NCBI RefSeq assembly: GCF_024599655.1
Contig: NZ_CP102247.1
Location: 1,364,001 to 1,428,000 of the forward strand
Direction of reading: 5' to 3'
Source: Enterobacter asburiae
GTDB lineage: Bacteria; Pseudomonadota; Gammaproteobacteria; Enterobacterales; Enterobacteriaceae
DNA: 64,000 bases
The notes below the pieces were generated by a model. That model saw only the letters and a program-made list of their open reading frames with translations. It was not told where the DNA came from and did not search any database. The stretch's first letter is position 1. Each line of letters opens with the position of its first letter. Of this stretch, positions 9,365 to 17,233 are shown piece by piece. Both the position numbers and the translations under genes were made by a program.

Positions 9365-10276
9365 GTGAATACACTCGAACACACCATCGGCAACACTCCT
9401 CTGGTCAAGCTTCAGCGCATGGGGCCGGACAACGGCAGTGAAATCTGGGTCAAACTTGAAGGCAATAACCCGGCGGGGTCGGTGAAAGACCGCGCGGCGC
9501 TGTCAATGATTGTCCAGGCCGAAAAACGCGGAGAAATTAAGCCTGGCGACGTGCTGATTGAGGCCACCAGCGGCAACACCGGTATTGCCCTGGCGATGAT
9601 CGCCGCGCTGAAAGGCTACCGCATGAAGCTGCTGATGCCGGACAACATGAGCCAGGAGCGCCGCGCCGCGATGCGTGCCTACGGGGCCGAGCTGATTCTG
9701 GTAACCAAAGAGCAGGGAATGGAAGGCGCGCGCGACCTGGCGTTAGAAATGGCCGAGCGCGGCGAGGGTAAGCTGCTCGATCAGTTCAACAATCCGGACA
9801 ACCCTTACGCGCACTACACCACCACCGGCCCGGAAATCTGGCAGCAAACCGACGGGCGTATCACCCATTTTGTCTCCAGCATGGGCACTACCGGCACCAT
9901 TACCGGGGTATCGCGTTTTCTGCGCGAGCAGGAAAAAGCCGTCACTATTGTTGGCCTGCAGCCGGAAGAGGGGAGCAGCATTCCCGGCATTCGCCGCTGG
10001 CCTGCGGAGTATATGCCCGGCATTTTTAATGCGCAGCTTGTGGACCAGGTGCTGGATCTTCACCAGCGCGAGGCGGAAAATACCATGCGTGAGCTGGCCG
10101 TGCGCGAGGGTATCTTCTGCGGCGTCAGCTCGGGCGGCGCGGTAGCGGGTGCGATCCGGGTGGCGCAGGCAAACCCGGGGGCCGTAGTGGTGGCGATTAT
10201 TTGCGATCGCGGCGATCGCTATCTGTCTACCGGCGTCTTTGGTGAAGAGAGTTATTCGCAGGGGGCGGGGATTTAA
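9365..10276 (+). CDS. cysM: Cysteine synthase B (O-acetylserine sulfhydrylase B)
   Basis: This pyridoxal-phosphate enzyme makes cysteine from O-acetylserine; the B isozyme also accepts thiosulfate to give S-sulfocysteine, which fits its place after the thiosulfate importer. The 303 residues match E. coli CysM. Lys41 in NPAGSVKDRAA binds PLP, TSGNTGIALA binds the carboxylate, and GTTGTITGVSR binds the phosphate. The start is a GTG at 9365 with a poor ribosome site, chosen because it gives the family N terminus NTLEHTIGNTP. Expression may depend partly on read-through from cysA. Confidence 0.95.
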   Translation: MNTLEHTIGNTPLVKLQRMGPDNGSEIWVKLEGNNPAGSVKDRAALSMIVQAEKRGEIKPGDVLIEATSGNTGIALAMIAALKGYRMKLLMPDNMSQERRAAMRAYGAELILVTKEQGMEGARDLALEMAERGEGKLLDQFNNPDNPYAHYTTTGPEIWQQTDGRITHFVSSMGTTGTITGVSRFLREQEKAVTIVGLQPEEGSSIPGIRRWPAEYMPGIFNAQLVDQVLDLHQREAENTMRELAVREGIFCGVSSGGAVAGAIRVAQANPGAVVVAIICDRGDRYLSTGVFGEESYSQGAGI

Positions 10277-10281
10277 GCGTC

Positions 10282-11118
10282 ATGGAGATGATTCTATTCC
10301 GGGATAATACCCGGGCGCAGCAAACCGACATTGTCGCCGTGCAGTCGCAGGTAGTTTACGGCAGCGTGGGGAACAGCATTGCGGTACCGAATATTCGTAC
10401 CCACAGGCTGAACGTTACCGCCGTGCCGACGGTACTGTTTAGCAACACGCCGCACTACGACACGTTTTATGGTGGAGTGATCCCCGACGAGTGGTTCAGC
10501 GGCTACCTTAAGGCGCTGGAAGAGCGCGAGATCCTGCGCGAGCTTAAAGCGGTCACTACCGGCTATATGGGCAGCGCCAGCCAGATCGTTCTGCTGGCGC
10601 AGTGGCTGAAGGCGGTCAAAGCGCAGCATCCGGACCTGCTGGTGCTGGTCGACCCGGTCATCGGCGATATCGACAGCGGAATGTACGTGAAGCCCGAGAT
10701 CCCACAAGCGTATCGGGAGCACCTGCTGCCGCTGGCGCAGGGGATCACGCCAAACGTCTATGAGCTGGAAGTGTTAAGCGGCAAACCGTGCCGAACGCCG
10801 GAAAGCGCCATCGCGGCGGCGCAGGGACTGCTCTCCGACAGCCTGAAATGGGTGGCGATCACCAGCGCGCCGGTCGCTGACGACCCGGAAAACATCCACG
10901 TGGTGCTGGTGACGCATGAGGGCGTGACCGTCAGCGCGCATCCGCGCGTTGAAACCGATCTGAAAGGGACGGGCGACCTGTTCTGTTCAGAACTGGTGAG
11001 CGGAATTGTAGAGGGGAAAACCGTTGCCGATGCTATTCGCATGGCCGGTGATCGGGTGACTGACGTGATGCTTTATACCCAGTCGAAAGGCTACGACGAG
11101 CTTATCCTCCCCGCATAA
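10282..11118 (+). CDS. pdxK: Pyridoxine/pyridoxal/pyridoxamine kinase
   Basis: PdxK is a ribokinase-fold salvage kinase that phosphorylates B6 vitamers. The 278 residues contain VAVQSQVVYGSVGNSIA, the NTPHYDTFYGG loop, VDPVIGDIDSGMYV and the catalytic-base region TDLKGTGDLFCSELVSG. The start is five bases after the cysM stop, so the two genes are likely co-transcribed; a second ATG at 10288 is also possible. It supplies the cofactor used by CysM and CysK. The E. coli protein is slightly longer at its N terminus. Confidence 0.94.
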   Translation: MEMILFRDNTRAQQTDIVAVQSQVVYGSVGNSIAVPNIRTHRLNVTAVPTVLFSNTPHYDTFYGGVIPDEWFSGYLKALEEREILRELKAVTTGYMGSASQIVLLAQWLKAVKAQHPDLLVLVDPVIGDIDSGMYVKPEIPQAYREHLLPLAQGITPNVYELEVLSGKPCRTPESAIAAAQGLLSDSLKWVAITSAPVADDPENIHVVLVTHEGVTVSAHPRVETDLKGTGDLFCSELVSGIVEGKTVADAIRMAGDRVTDVMLYTQSKGYDELILPA

Positions 11119-11121
11119 ACT

Positions 11122-11147
11122 AAAATGGCGCCCGAAGGCGCCATTTT
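11122..11147. terminator. Bidirectional intrinsic terminator between pdxK and crr
   Basis: AAAATGGCGCC and GGCGCCATTTT form an 11-bp stem with loop CGAA, with A/T tracts on both sides. It serves the convergent pdxK (plus) and ptsHI-crr (minus) transcripts. Confidence 0.9.
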
Positions 11148-11162
11148 TCTGTGTGGCAAGAA

Positions 11163-11672
11163 TTACTTCTTGATGCGGATAACCGGGGTTTCACCCACGG
11201 TGACGCTGCCAGACAGTTTGATCAGTTCTTTGATTTCGTCCATGTTGGAGATAACAACCGGCGTCAGGGTAGACTTGGCTTTTTCTTCCAGCAGTGGCAG
11301 ATCGAATTCAATCACCGGGTCGCCAACTTTAACACGCTGGCCTTCTTCCGCGATACGTTTGAAGCCTTCGCCTTTCAGTTCAACGGTGTCGATACCGAAG
11401 TGAACGAACAGTTCGATACCGCTATCAGATTCGATAGAGAACGCATGGTTGGTTTCAAAAATTTTACCGATGGTGCCGTCAACTGGAGCAACCATTTTGT
11501 TGCCAGTTGGTTTGATAGCAATGCCATCACCAACGATTTTCTCAGCAAACACTACATCCGGCACGTCTTCGATGTTGACGATCTCGCCGGAGAGCGGAGC
11601 AACAATCTCAATAGTTCCGGAGTCTTTTTTATCATCAGAAACCAGAGATTTCAGTTTATCGAACAAACCCAT
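11163..11672 (-). CDS. crr: PTS glucose-specific enzyme IIA (EIIA-Glc)
   Basis: This soluble phosphocarrier of the glucose PTS is also the central regulator of catabolite repression: it activates adenylate cyclase when phosphorylated and inhibits non-PTS permeases when not. The 169 residues include His76 (NHAFSIES) and the phosphorylated His91 (LFVHFGIDTVEL). It is the last gene of ptsH-ptsI-crr, 40 bases after ptsI. In E. coli crr also has internal promoters within ptsI; none was assigned here. Confidence 0.97.
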   Translation of the reverse strand: MGLFDKLKSLVSDDKKDSGTIEIVAPLSGEIVNIEDVPDVVFAEKIVGDGIAIKPTGNKMVAPVDGTIGKIFETNHAFSIESDSGIELFVHFGIDTVELKGEGFKRIAEEGQRVKVGDPVIEFDLPLLEEKAKSTLTPVVISNMDEIKELIKLSGSVTVGETPVIRIKK

Positions 11673-11712
11673 GATCTTCTCCTAAGCAGTAAATTGGGCC
11701 GCATCTCGTGGA

Positions 11713-13440
11713 TTAGCAGATTGTTTTTTCTTCAATGAACTTGTTAACCAGCGTCATTAACTCGTCCGTTGTCGGTTGAGCAAGAGCCTGCTCTGCTAAT
11801 ACCTTCGCATCTTCGAAGTTCGTGTTACGGATAATCTTCTTAATGCGCGGGATGGAAATGGCGCTCATAGAGAATTCGTCCAGACCCATACCCAGCAACA
11901 GAAGTGTAGCACGTTCGTCGCCTGCAAGCTCACCACACATGCCAGTCCATTTACCTTCTGCATGAGAAGCATCAATAACTTGCTTGATCAAGTTCAGTAC
12001 GGACGGTGACATTGGCTGGTAGAGATGTGAAATCATATCATTACCACGGTCAACTGCCAGGGTGTACTGCGTTAAATCATTGGTGCCGATACTAAAGAAA
12101 TCAACTTCTTTGGCTAAATGACGCGCAATGGTTGCCGCCGCAGGTGTTTCCACCATCACGCCGATCTCGATTGACTCGTCAAACGCTTTACCTTCGTCGC
12201 GCAGTTCCTGTTTGTAGATTTCGATCTCTTTCTTCAGTGCACGCACTTCTTCAACAGAGATGATCATCGGGAACATGATGCGCAGTTTACCGAAAGCAGA
12301 GGCACGCAGGATCGCGCGAACCTGGTCACGCAGGATCTCTTTACGATCCATCGCGATACGGATTGCACGCCAGCCCAGGAACGGGTTCTCTTCTTTCGGG
12401 AAGTTCATGTACGGCAGCTCTTTGTCGCCACCGATGTCCATGGTACGGACGATAACCGCCTGAGAGCCACACGCTTCAGCCACGGCTTTATAAGCAGCAA
12501 ACTGCTCTTCTTCCGTTGGCAGCGCGTCGCGGTCCATGAACAGGAATTCTGTACGATAGAGACCTACGCCTTCCGCACCGTTGCGCTCAGCGCCATCAAC
12601 GTCGCGGACGGTACCGATGTTTGCACACACTTCTACCTGATGGCCGTCCAGGGTGATGGCTGGCAGGTCTTTCAGCTTAGCGAGTTCCGCTTTTTCAGTC
12701 GCAACCTGCTCCTGAACCGCGCGCAGTTTATCGATCTCTTCATTGGTTGGGTTGACGTAAACCAGATTGTTTACGGCATCCAGAATCAGATAGTCGCCGT
12801 TTTTCACCTGAGAGGTGACGCTACCGGTACCCACGATGGCAGGCAGTTCCAGAGAGCGCGCCATGATAGAGGTGTGGGAGGTACGGCCGCCCGCGTCGGT
12901 GATGAAACCGAGGACCTTTTTCAGGTTCAGCTGTGCGGTTTCTGACGGGGTGAGGTCAGCGGCAACCAGGATCACTTCATCCTGAATCGCGCTCAGGTCG
13001 ATGATGGCCAGGCCCAGGATGTTGCGCAGCAGACGCTTACCGATGTCACGTACGTCAGCCGCACGCTCTTTCAGGTATTCATCATCCAGTTCTTCCAGGG
13101 CAGTTGCCTGACCTTCGATAACTTCATGCGCAGCCGCGTCGGCCGTCATGCCTTTATCTTTAATCAGGGCTATGATTTCCTGCTCCAGCTCCTCATCTTC
13201 GAGCAGCATGATGTGCCCTTCGAAGATGGCTTCTTTTTCTTCACCGAAAGTTTCGCCAGCTTTAGTTTTGATTGCTTCCAGTTGCGCAGATGCCTTGGCA
13301 CGACCGCTCAGAAAACGTTCAACTTCCTGATCAACCTTGTCGGCAGAAATTTTTTTCCGGTCGATGACGATCTCGTCTTCTTTCAGCAGCAGTGCTTTGC
13401 CGAAAGCGATACCCGGGGATGCTAAAATGCCTGAAATCAT
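11713..13440 (-). CDS. ptsI: PTS enzyme I (phosphoenolpyruvate-protein phosphotransferase)
   Basis: Enzyme I starts the PTS phosphoryl relay, moving phosphate from PEP to its own histidine and then to HPr. The 575 residues show the phosphohistidine motif GGRTSHTSIMARSLELP with His189, and the C-terminal PEP-binding barrel with GVGLYRTEFLF, DIGGDKELPYM and the active-site GMCGELAGDE. It acts in the cytoplasm as a dimer. It lies 44 bases behind ptsH in the same operon. Length and motifs are complete. Confidence 0.97.
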   Translation of the reverse strand: MISGILASPGIAFGKALLLKEDEIVIDRKKISADKVDQEVERFLSGRAKASAQLEAIKTKAGETFGEEKEAIFEGHIMLLEDEELEQEIIALIKDKGMTADAAAHEVIEGQATALEELDDEYLKERAADVRDIGKRLLRNILGLAIIDLSAIQDEVILVAADLTPSETAQLNLKKVLGFITDAGGRTSHTSIMARSLELPAIVGTGSVTSQVKNGDYLILDAVNNLVYVNPTNEEIDKLRAVQEQVATEKAELAKLKDLPAITLDGHQVEVCANIGTVRDVDGAERNGAEGVGLYRTEFLFMDRDALPTEEEQFAAYKAVAEACGSQAVIVRTMDIGGDKELPYMNFPKEENPFLGWRAIRIAMDRKEILRDQVRAILRASAFGKLRIMFPMIISVEEVRALKKEIEIYKQELRDEGKAFDESIEIGVMVETPAAATIARHLAKEVDFFSIGTNDLTQYTLAVDRGNDMISHLYQPMSPSVLNLIKQVIDASHAEGKWTGMCGELAGDERATLLLLGMGLDEFSMSAISIPRIKKIIRNTNFEDAKVLAEQALAQPTTDELMTLVNKFIEEKTIC

Positions 13441-13484
13441 AACCCTACCTTACTTGTGACTGATATTTAAAAGAACCCGGAAAC

Positions 13485-13742
13485 TTACTCGAGCTCAGCC
13501 ATCAGTTTAACCAGATGCTCAACTGCTTTCTGCTCGTCTTCACCTTCTGCAGAGATGGTGACAACGGTGCCCTGAGTCAGGCCCAGAGTCTGCAGTTTGA
13601 ACAGGCTTTTTGCGCTCGCGCTTTTGCCGTTGGAAGTCACAGTGATTTCAGAAGTGAAGCCTTTTGCTTCTTTAACAAACTGAGCAGCAGGGCGGGTGTG
13701 CAGACCGTTCGGAGCGGTAATGGTAACTTCTTGCTGGAACAT
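13485..13742 (-). CDS. ptsH: PTS phosphocarrier protein HPr
   Basis: HPr relays phosphate from enzyme I to all sugar-specific IIA domains. The 85-residue protein has the active-site His15 in NGLHTRPA and the Ser46 segment SAKSLFKLQ. It is the first gene of the pts operon; the AGTTGGGGAAA leader just before the ATG supplies the ribosome site (GGGGAAA). Confidence 0.97.
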
Positions 13743-14010
13743 TGTATTTCCCCAACTTATAGGTTTAGTGTTGTGGAACTAAAGTCTAGCCTGGCGACTG
13801 AACTTTAGCCTGTATTGTTAGCGCTGACGTTTCGATCGTCATTAAACATTATGCAGCGAAAGCAAGACTTGAACCAAATCATAAAATCGATTCAGCAAGG
13901 CTATTTCGTTCACTGATTAATTTCACGCATCAAAATAATTGCTGGTTTAAATACCAGACCCAACGGGGTGAAGCAATGCCAGGAGGGGCAAAAGTTTGAA
14001 GCAGGCCACA
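13743..14010 (-). promoter_or_regulatory. pts operon control region with candidate Cra site
   Basis: No gene lies here. On the minus strand a TAGACT box (13788-13783) sits where the E. coli P1 -10 element lies, about 40 bases before the ptsH ATG. Further upstream GCTGAATCGATTTTAT (13896-13881) fits the Cra (FruR) operator pattern GCTGAAnCGnTTCA. In E. coli this region is driven by several promoters controlled by CRP, Cra and Mlc. I could not place CRP or Mlc sites with confidence. Confidence 0.5.
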
Positions 14011-14037
14011 AAAAAGCACCTGAAAAGGTGCTTTTTT
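14011..14037 (-). terminator. Intrinsic terminator of cysK
   Basis: AAAAAGCACCT and AGGTGCTTTTT form a stem around loop GAAA, with T/A tracts on both sides, 23 bases after the cysK stop. Confidence 0.88.
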
Positions 14038-14059
14038 ACGCGTTATTAACATGCTGGCA

Positions 14060-15031
14060 CTACTGTTGCAGCTCTTTTTCGGTAAACAGATCGGCAAACA
14101 GTGCGGTGCTCAAGTAACGCTCACCCGAGGAAGGAAGGATAACCACAATATTCTTATTGGTAAAGGCTTCATCTTCCTGAAGTTTGAGCGCTGCCGCAAC
14201 GGCCGCACCGGAAGAGATACCCGCCAGAATGCCTTCTTCATCCATCAGGCGACGCGCGGTAGAGATGGCTTCTTCGTTAGTGATGGTAACCACTTTATCG
14301 ATCAGCTTCAGATCCAGGTTGCCCGGAATGAAGCCTGCGCCAATACCCTGGATTTTATGCGGGCCTGGTTTGAGCTCTTCACCCGCCAGTGCCTGGGTGA
14401 TAACCGGTGAGTCAGTCGGCTCAACGGCCACGGTGATCAGGTCTTTTTTACCCTTTGTGCCTTTAATATAGCGTGACACGCCGGTCAGCGTACCGCCGGT
14501 ACCCACGCCGGAGATAAAGACGTCAACCTGGCCGTCGGTGTCTTCCCAGATTTCCGGACCGGTGGTCTTCTCGTGAATTTCCGGGTTAGCCGGGTTGCTG
14601 AACTGCTGCAGCAGCAGATATTTCGCCGGATCGCTGGCCACAATCTCTTCGGCTTTCTGAATGGCACCCTTCATGCCCTTCGCGCCTTCGGTCAGCACCA
14701 GGTTCGCGCCCAGCGCTTTGAGCAGCTTACGACGCTCGATGCTCATGGTTTCTGGCATGGTCAGCGTCAGCTTGTAGCCACGCGCGGCCGCCACATAGGC
14801 CAGAGCGATACCGGTATTGCCGCTGGTCGGTTCCACCAGCTCAACGCCCGGCTTCAGTACGCCACGTTTTTCAGCATCCCAAATCATGTTTGCACCGATA
14901 CGGCATTTTACGCTGAAGCTCGGGTTACGTGATTCGACCTTCGCCAGAATGCGTCCATTACCGATACGGTTCAGTCGAACCAGGGGCGTATGACCGATAG
15001 TCAGCGAGTTGTCTTCATAAATCTTACTCAT
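14060..15031 (-). CDS. cysK: Cysteine synthase A (O-acetylserine sulfhydrylase A)
   Basis: CysK is the main enzyme joining sulfide to O-acetylserine, active alone or in the cysteine synthase complex with serine acetyltransferase. The 323 residues include the PLP lysine Lys42 in NPSFSVKCRIGANM, the substrate loop TSGNTGIALA, and the phosphate loop GTGGTLTGVSR. It shares its fold with CysM upstream but has the longer CysK-specific C terminus. CysK is also co-opted as a partner of contact-dependent toxins in related bacteria. Transcription is monocistronic judging from the terminator behind it and the long leader. Confidence 0.97.
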   Translation of the reverse strand: MSKIYEDNSLTIGHTPLVRLNRIGNGRILAKVESRNPSFSVKCRIGANMIWDAEKRGVLKPGVELVEPTSGNTGIALAYVAAARGYKLTLTMPETMSIERRKLLKALGANLVLTEGAKGMKGAIQKAEEIVASDPAKYLLLQQFSNPANPEIHEKTTGPEIWEDTDGQVDVFISGVGTGGTLTGVSRYIKGTKGKKDLITVAVEPTDSPVITQALAGEELKPGPHKIQGIGAGFIPGNLDLKLIDKVVTITNEEAISTARRLMDEEGILAGISSGAAVAAALKLQEDEAFTNKNIVVILPSSGERYLSTALFADLFTEKELQQ

Positions 15032-15073
15032 GGCCTGTCCTTAACTGTATGAAATTGGGATACCGACCCAGCA

Positions 15074-15090
15074 TACCTGCTAAGCAGGTA
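15074..15090 (-). promoter_or_regulatory. Palindrome in the cysK leader
   Basis: TACCTGC-TAA-GCAGGTA is a perfect inverted repeat with 7-base arms about 43 bases before the cysK ATG. It lies in the leader or core promoter and could be a hairpin or operator. CysB activates cysK in E. coli; linking this palindrome to CysB would be guesswork. Confidence 0.35.
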
Positions 15091-15154
15091 GGGGGAAGTA
15101 AGGAATTCGCATATCTATATACTGCAAGGAAATAATGGGGATCAGTATGGAATA

Positions 15155-15176
15155 AGGGGCGGCATAAGCCACCCCT
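15155..15176 (-). terminator. Possible weak terminator after cysZ
   Basis: AGGGGCGGC and GCCACCCCT pair around ATAA with one mismatch, just behind the cysZ stop; on the minus strand only a short T-rich stretch (TTATT) follows. It may separate cysZ from cysK or only attenuate read-through. Confidence 0.4.
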
Positions 15177-15194
15177 GCTTTACACATTTTTGCA

Positions 15195-15956
15195 TTATTT
15201 CCATAACGCGTGCTTAGCACGGTAGCAGTCGACCCACATCGCCGTCGCGCCGCAGACGGCGACGGGCATGATGAACAGATTCAGGAAGGGAATCATGGTG
15301 AACAGGCTGGTCAGCGCGCCAAACTGCATATTGGCGACCTTCTGGCTGCGCAGGGCGGTGCGCATCGCTTTAAACGGCACCTTGTGGTTATCGAACGGAT
15401 AATCGCAGTACTGAATGGCCAGCATCCAGGCGCTGAACAGGAACCACAGCACCGGCGCCACCGTCTGGCCAATGCCTGGCACAAAGTAGAGGATAAGCAG
15501 CACGATCGCGCGGGGCAGGTACCAGGCAAACTTTTGCCACTCGCGCTTCATGATGCGTGGCAGGTCTTTCATGATCCCCAGCACGCCCGTATCCGGCGGC
15601 GTTGCGCCGGTAAGCCGCGCTTCCAGCTGTTCCGCCAGCAGACCGTTAAACGGAGCGGCTATCCAGTTCGCAATCGTCGAGAAAAAATACCCAAACACCA
15701 GCAGCACGGAGATCACCGCCACCGGCCAGAGCAGGTAGTTAAGCCACTGTAGCCAGTCCGGCACATGGCTCATCAGCGACGGGATCCAGCTCTCCAGCTT
15801 TGTGAACAGCCACCAGAACGCGCCGCCCATCAGAATAATGTTGATCAACAGCGGGAGAATGACGAAGCGTCGAATCCCCGGCAGGGAGACCAGTTTCCAG
15901 CCCTGAGAAAAATACCAGACGCCGCTGCGCGGGGGAGAAGAAGATGTTGAAACCAT
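15195..15956 (-). CDS. cysZ: Inner-membrane sulfate transporter CysZ
   Basis: CysZ is a sulfate-specific membrane protein that feeds cysteine synthesis. The ATG at 15956 gives 253 residues, the E. coli length, beginning MVSTSSSPPRSGVWYFSQGW. Membrane segments are visible around residues 30-50, 70-95 and in the paired re-entrant helices near 150-180 and 205-230. An in-frame start at 16013 adds 19 residues unlike the family and was not used. It sits upstream of cysK on the same strand and divergent from zipA. Confidence 0.94.
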   Translation of the reverse strand: MVSTSSSPPRSGVWYFSQGWKLVSLPGIRRFVILPLLINIILMGGAFWWLFTKLESWIPSLMSHVPDWLQWLNYLLWPVAVISVLLVFGYFFSTIANWIAAPFNGLLAEQLEARLTGATPPDTGVLGIMKDLPRIMKREWQKFAWYLPRAIVLLILYFVPGIGQTVAPVLWFLFSAWMLAIQYCDYPFDNHKVPFKAMRTALRSQKVANMQFGALTSLFTMIPFLNLFIMPVAVCGATAMWVDCYRAKHALWK

Positions 15957-16186
15957 AGCCAGGCTGTACTCCTTTTTACACAACCAGTGGAATTGCCCGC
16001 CTATATTATCCACTTACGGAGCAATGACCAGTTCGGAAATGTTCGAAAAACCAGCAAAAAGCACGATTTCCTTCATCTTTATGCTGTGAATGCTCTGCAC
16101 ACACTTGCACTTGACGTAAACGGCAAATACTCTTAGTGAGTAAATGTTTGCCGTGGTGGCAAGGTGTTAGAACAACAGAGAATATA

Positions 16187-17164
16187 ATGATGCAGGATTT
16201 GCGTCTGATATTAATCATTGTTGGCGCGATCGCCATAATCGCTTTACTGGTACATGGTTTCTGGACCAGCCGTAAAGAGCGTTCCTCGATGTTTCGCGAT
16301 CGCCCACTGAAGCGCATGAAGTCCAGTCGTGACGACGATGACAGTGAAGATGACATCGACGGCAGCGATGACGACGGCGTGGGTGAAGTTCGTGTTCATC
16401 GGGTCAATACTGCGCCCGGCGCAGGCCATGGGGAGCATGAAGCGCCTCGTCCTTCGCAGCACCAGTATCAACCGCCGTATGCTTCTGCACAGCCGCGCCA
16501 GCCAGCGCCGCAGCCTGTGGAAGAGCCGGTGCGCCAGCCGCCGCAACAGCCTGTCTATCAGCAGCCTGCCCAGCCGGTTCAACAGCAACCGGTGCAGCAG
16601 CCCGTGCAACAACAGCCTGCTCAGCCGGTACAACAGCCGCAGCAGCCTGTTCACGTGCAGCCTGCGCCTCAGCCCGCTCCGGCACAGCACGTTGAGCCTG
16701 AGCCCGTTGTAGAGCCAGAGCCGGTTGTTGAAAAACCGCAGCGTAAAGAAGCGGTGATCATCATGAACGTGGCCGCGCATCACGGCAGCCATCTCAACGG
16801 TGACGTGCTGCTCAACAGTATTCAACAGGCAGGCTTCAAGTTTGGCGATATGAACATTTTCCATCGCCACCTGAGCCCTGACGGTAGCGGCCCGGCGCTG
16901 TTCAGCCTGGCCAACATGGTTAACCCTGGCACCTTTGATCCGGAAATGACCGGTGATTTCGTGACCCCGGGCGTGACTATCTTTATGCAGGTGCCGTCCT
17001 ACGGCGACGAACTGCAAAACTTCAAGCTGATGCTGCAGTCCGCTCAGCACATCGCTGACGAAGTTGGCGGCGTGGTGCTCGACGATCAGCGTCGAATGAT
17101 GACCCCGCAGAAGCTGCGCGAGTATCAGGACCGCATCCGCGAAGTTAAGGAAGCTAACGCGTAA
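16187..17164 (+). CDS. zipA: Cell-division protein ZipA
   Basis: ZipA tethers FtsZ polymers to the inner membrane at the division site. The start MMQDLRLILIIVG gives an N-terminal membrane anchor (residues 5-27), then a charged stretch, a long Pro/Gln-rich flexible linker (about 90-195) and the C-terminal FtsZ-binding domain (about 200-325) with IIMNVAAHHG, FHRHLSPDG and PGVTIFMQVPSYGDE. There are 325 residues. The linker repeats QQP, QPV and VEPEP account for strongly biased codons in this part. A start 51 bases upstream would spoil the membrane anchor. Confidence 0.96.
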   Translation: MMQDLRLILIIVGAIAIIALLVHGFWTSRKERSSMFRDRPLKRMKSSRDDDDSEDDIDGSDDDGVGEVRVHRVNTAPGAGHGEHEAPRPSQHQYQPPYASAQPRQPAPQPVEEPVRQPPQQPVYQQPAQPVQQQPVQQPVQQQPAQPVQQPQQPVHVQPAPQPAPAQHVEPEPVVEPEPVVEKPQRKEAVIIMNVAAHHGSHLNGDVLLNSIQQAGFKFGDMNIFHRHLSPDGSGPALFSLANMVNPGTFDPEMTGDFVTPGVTIFMQVPSYGDELQNFKLMLQSAQHIADEVGGVVLDDQRRMMTPQKLREYQDRIREVKEANA

Positions 17165-17193
17165 TCGTCGCGTTTACTTCAACTCCTCCTCAA

Positions 17194-17216
17194 CCCCCGC
17201 CTGTCGGGGGTTTTTT
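17194..17216 (+). terminator. Intrinsic terminator after zipA
   Basis: CCCCCG and CGGGGG pair around CCTGT, followed by TTTTTT. It lies 30 bases after zipA and just before ligA, so ligA expression needs read-through or its own promoter. Confidence 0.85.
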
Positions 17217-17233
17217 CTCATTGATGGTGCGAT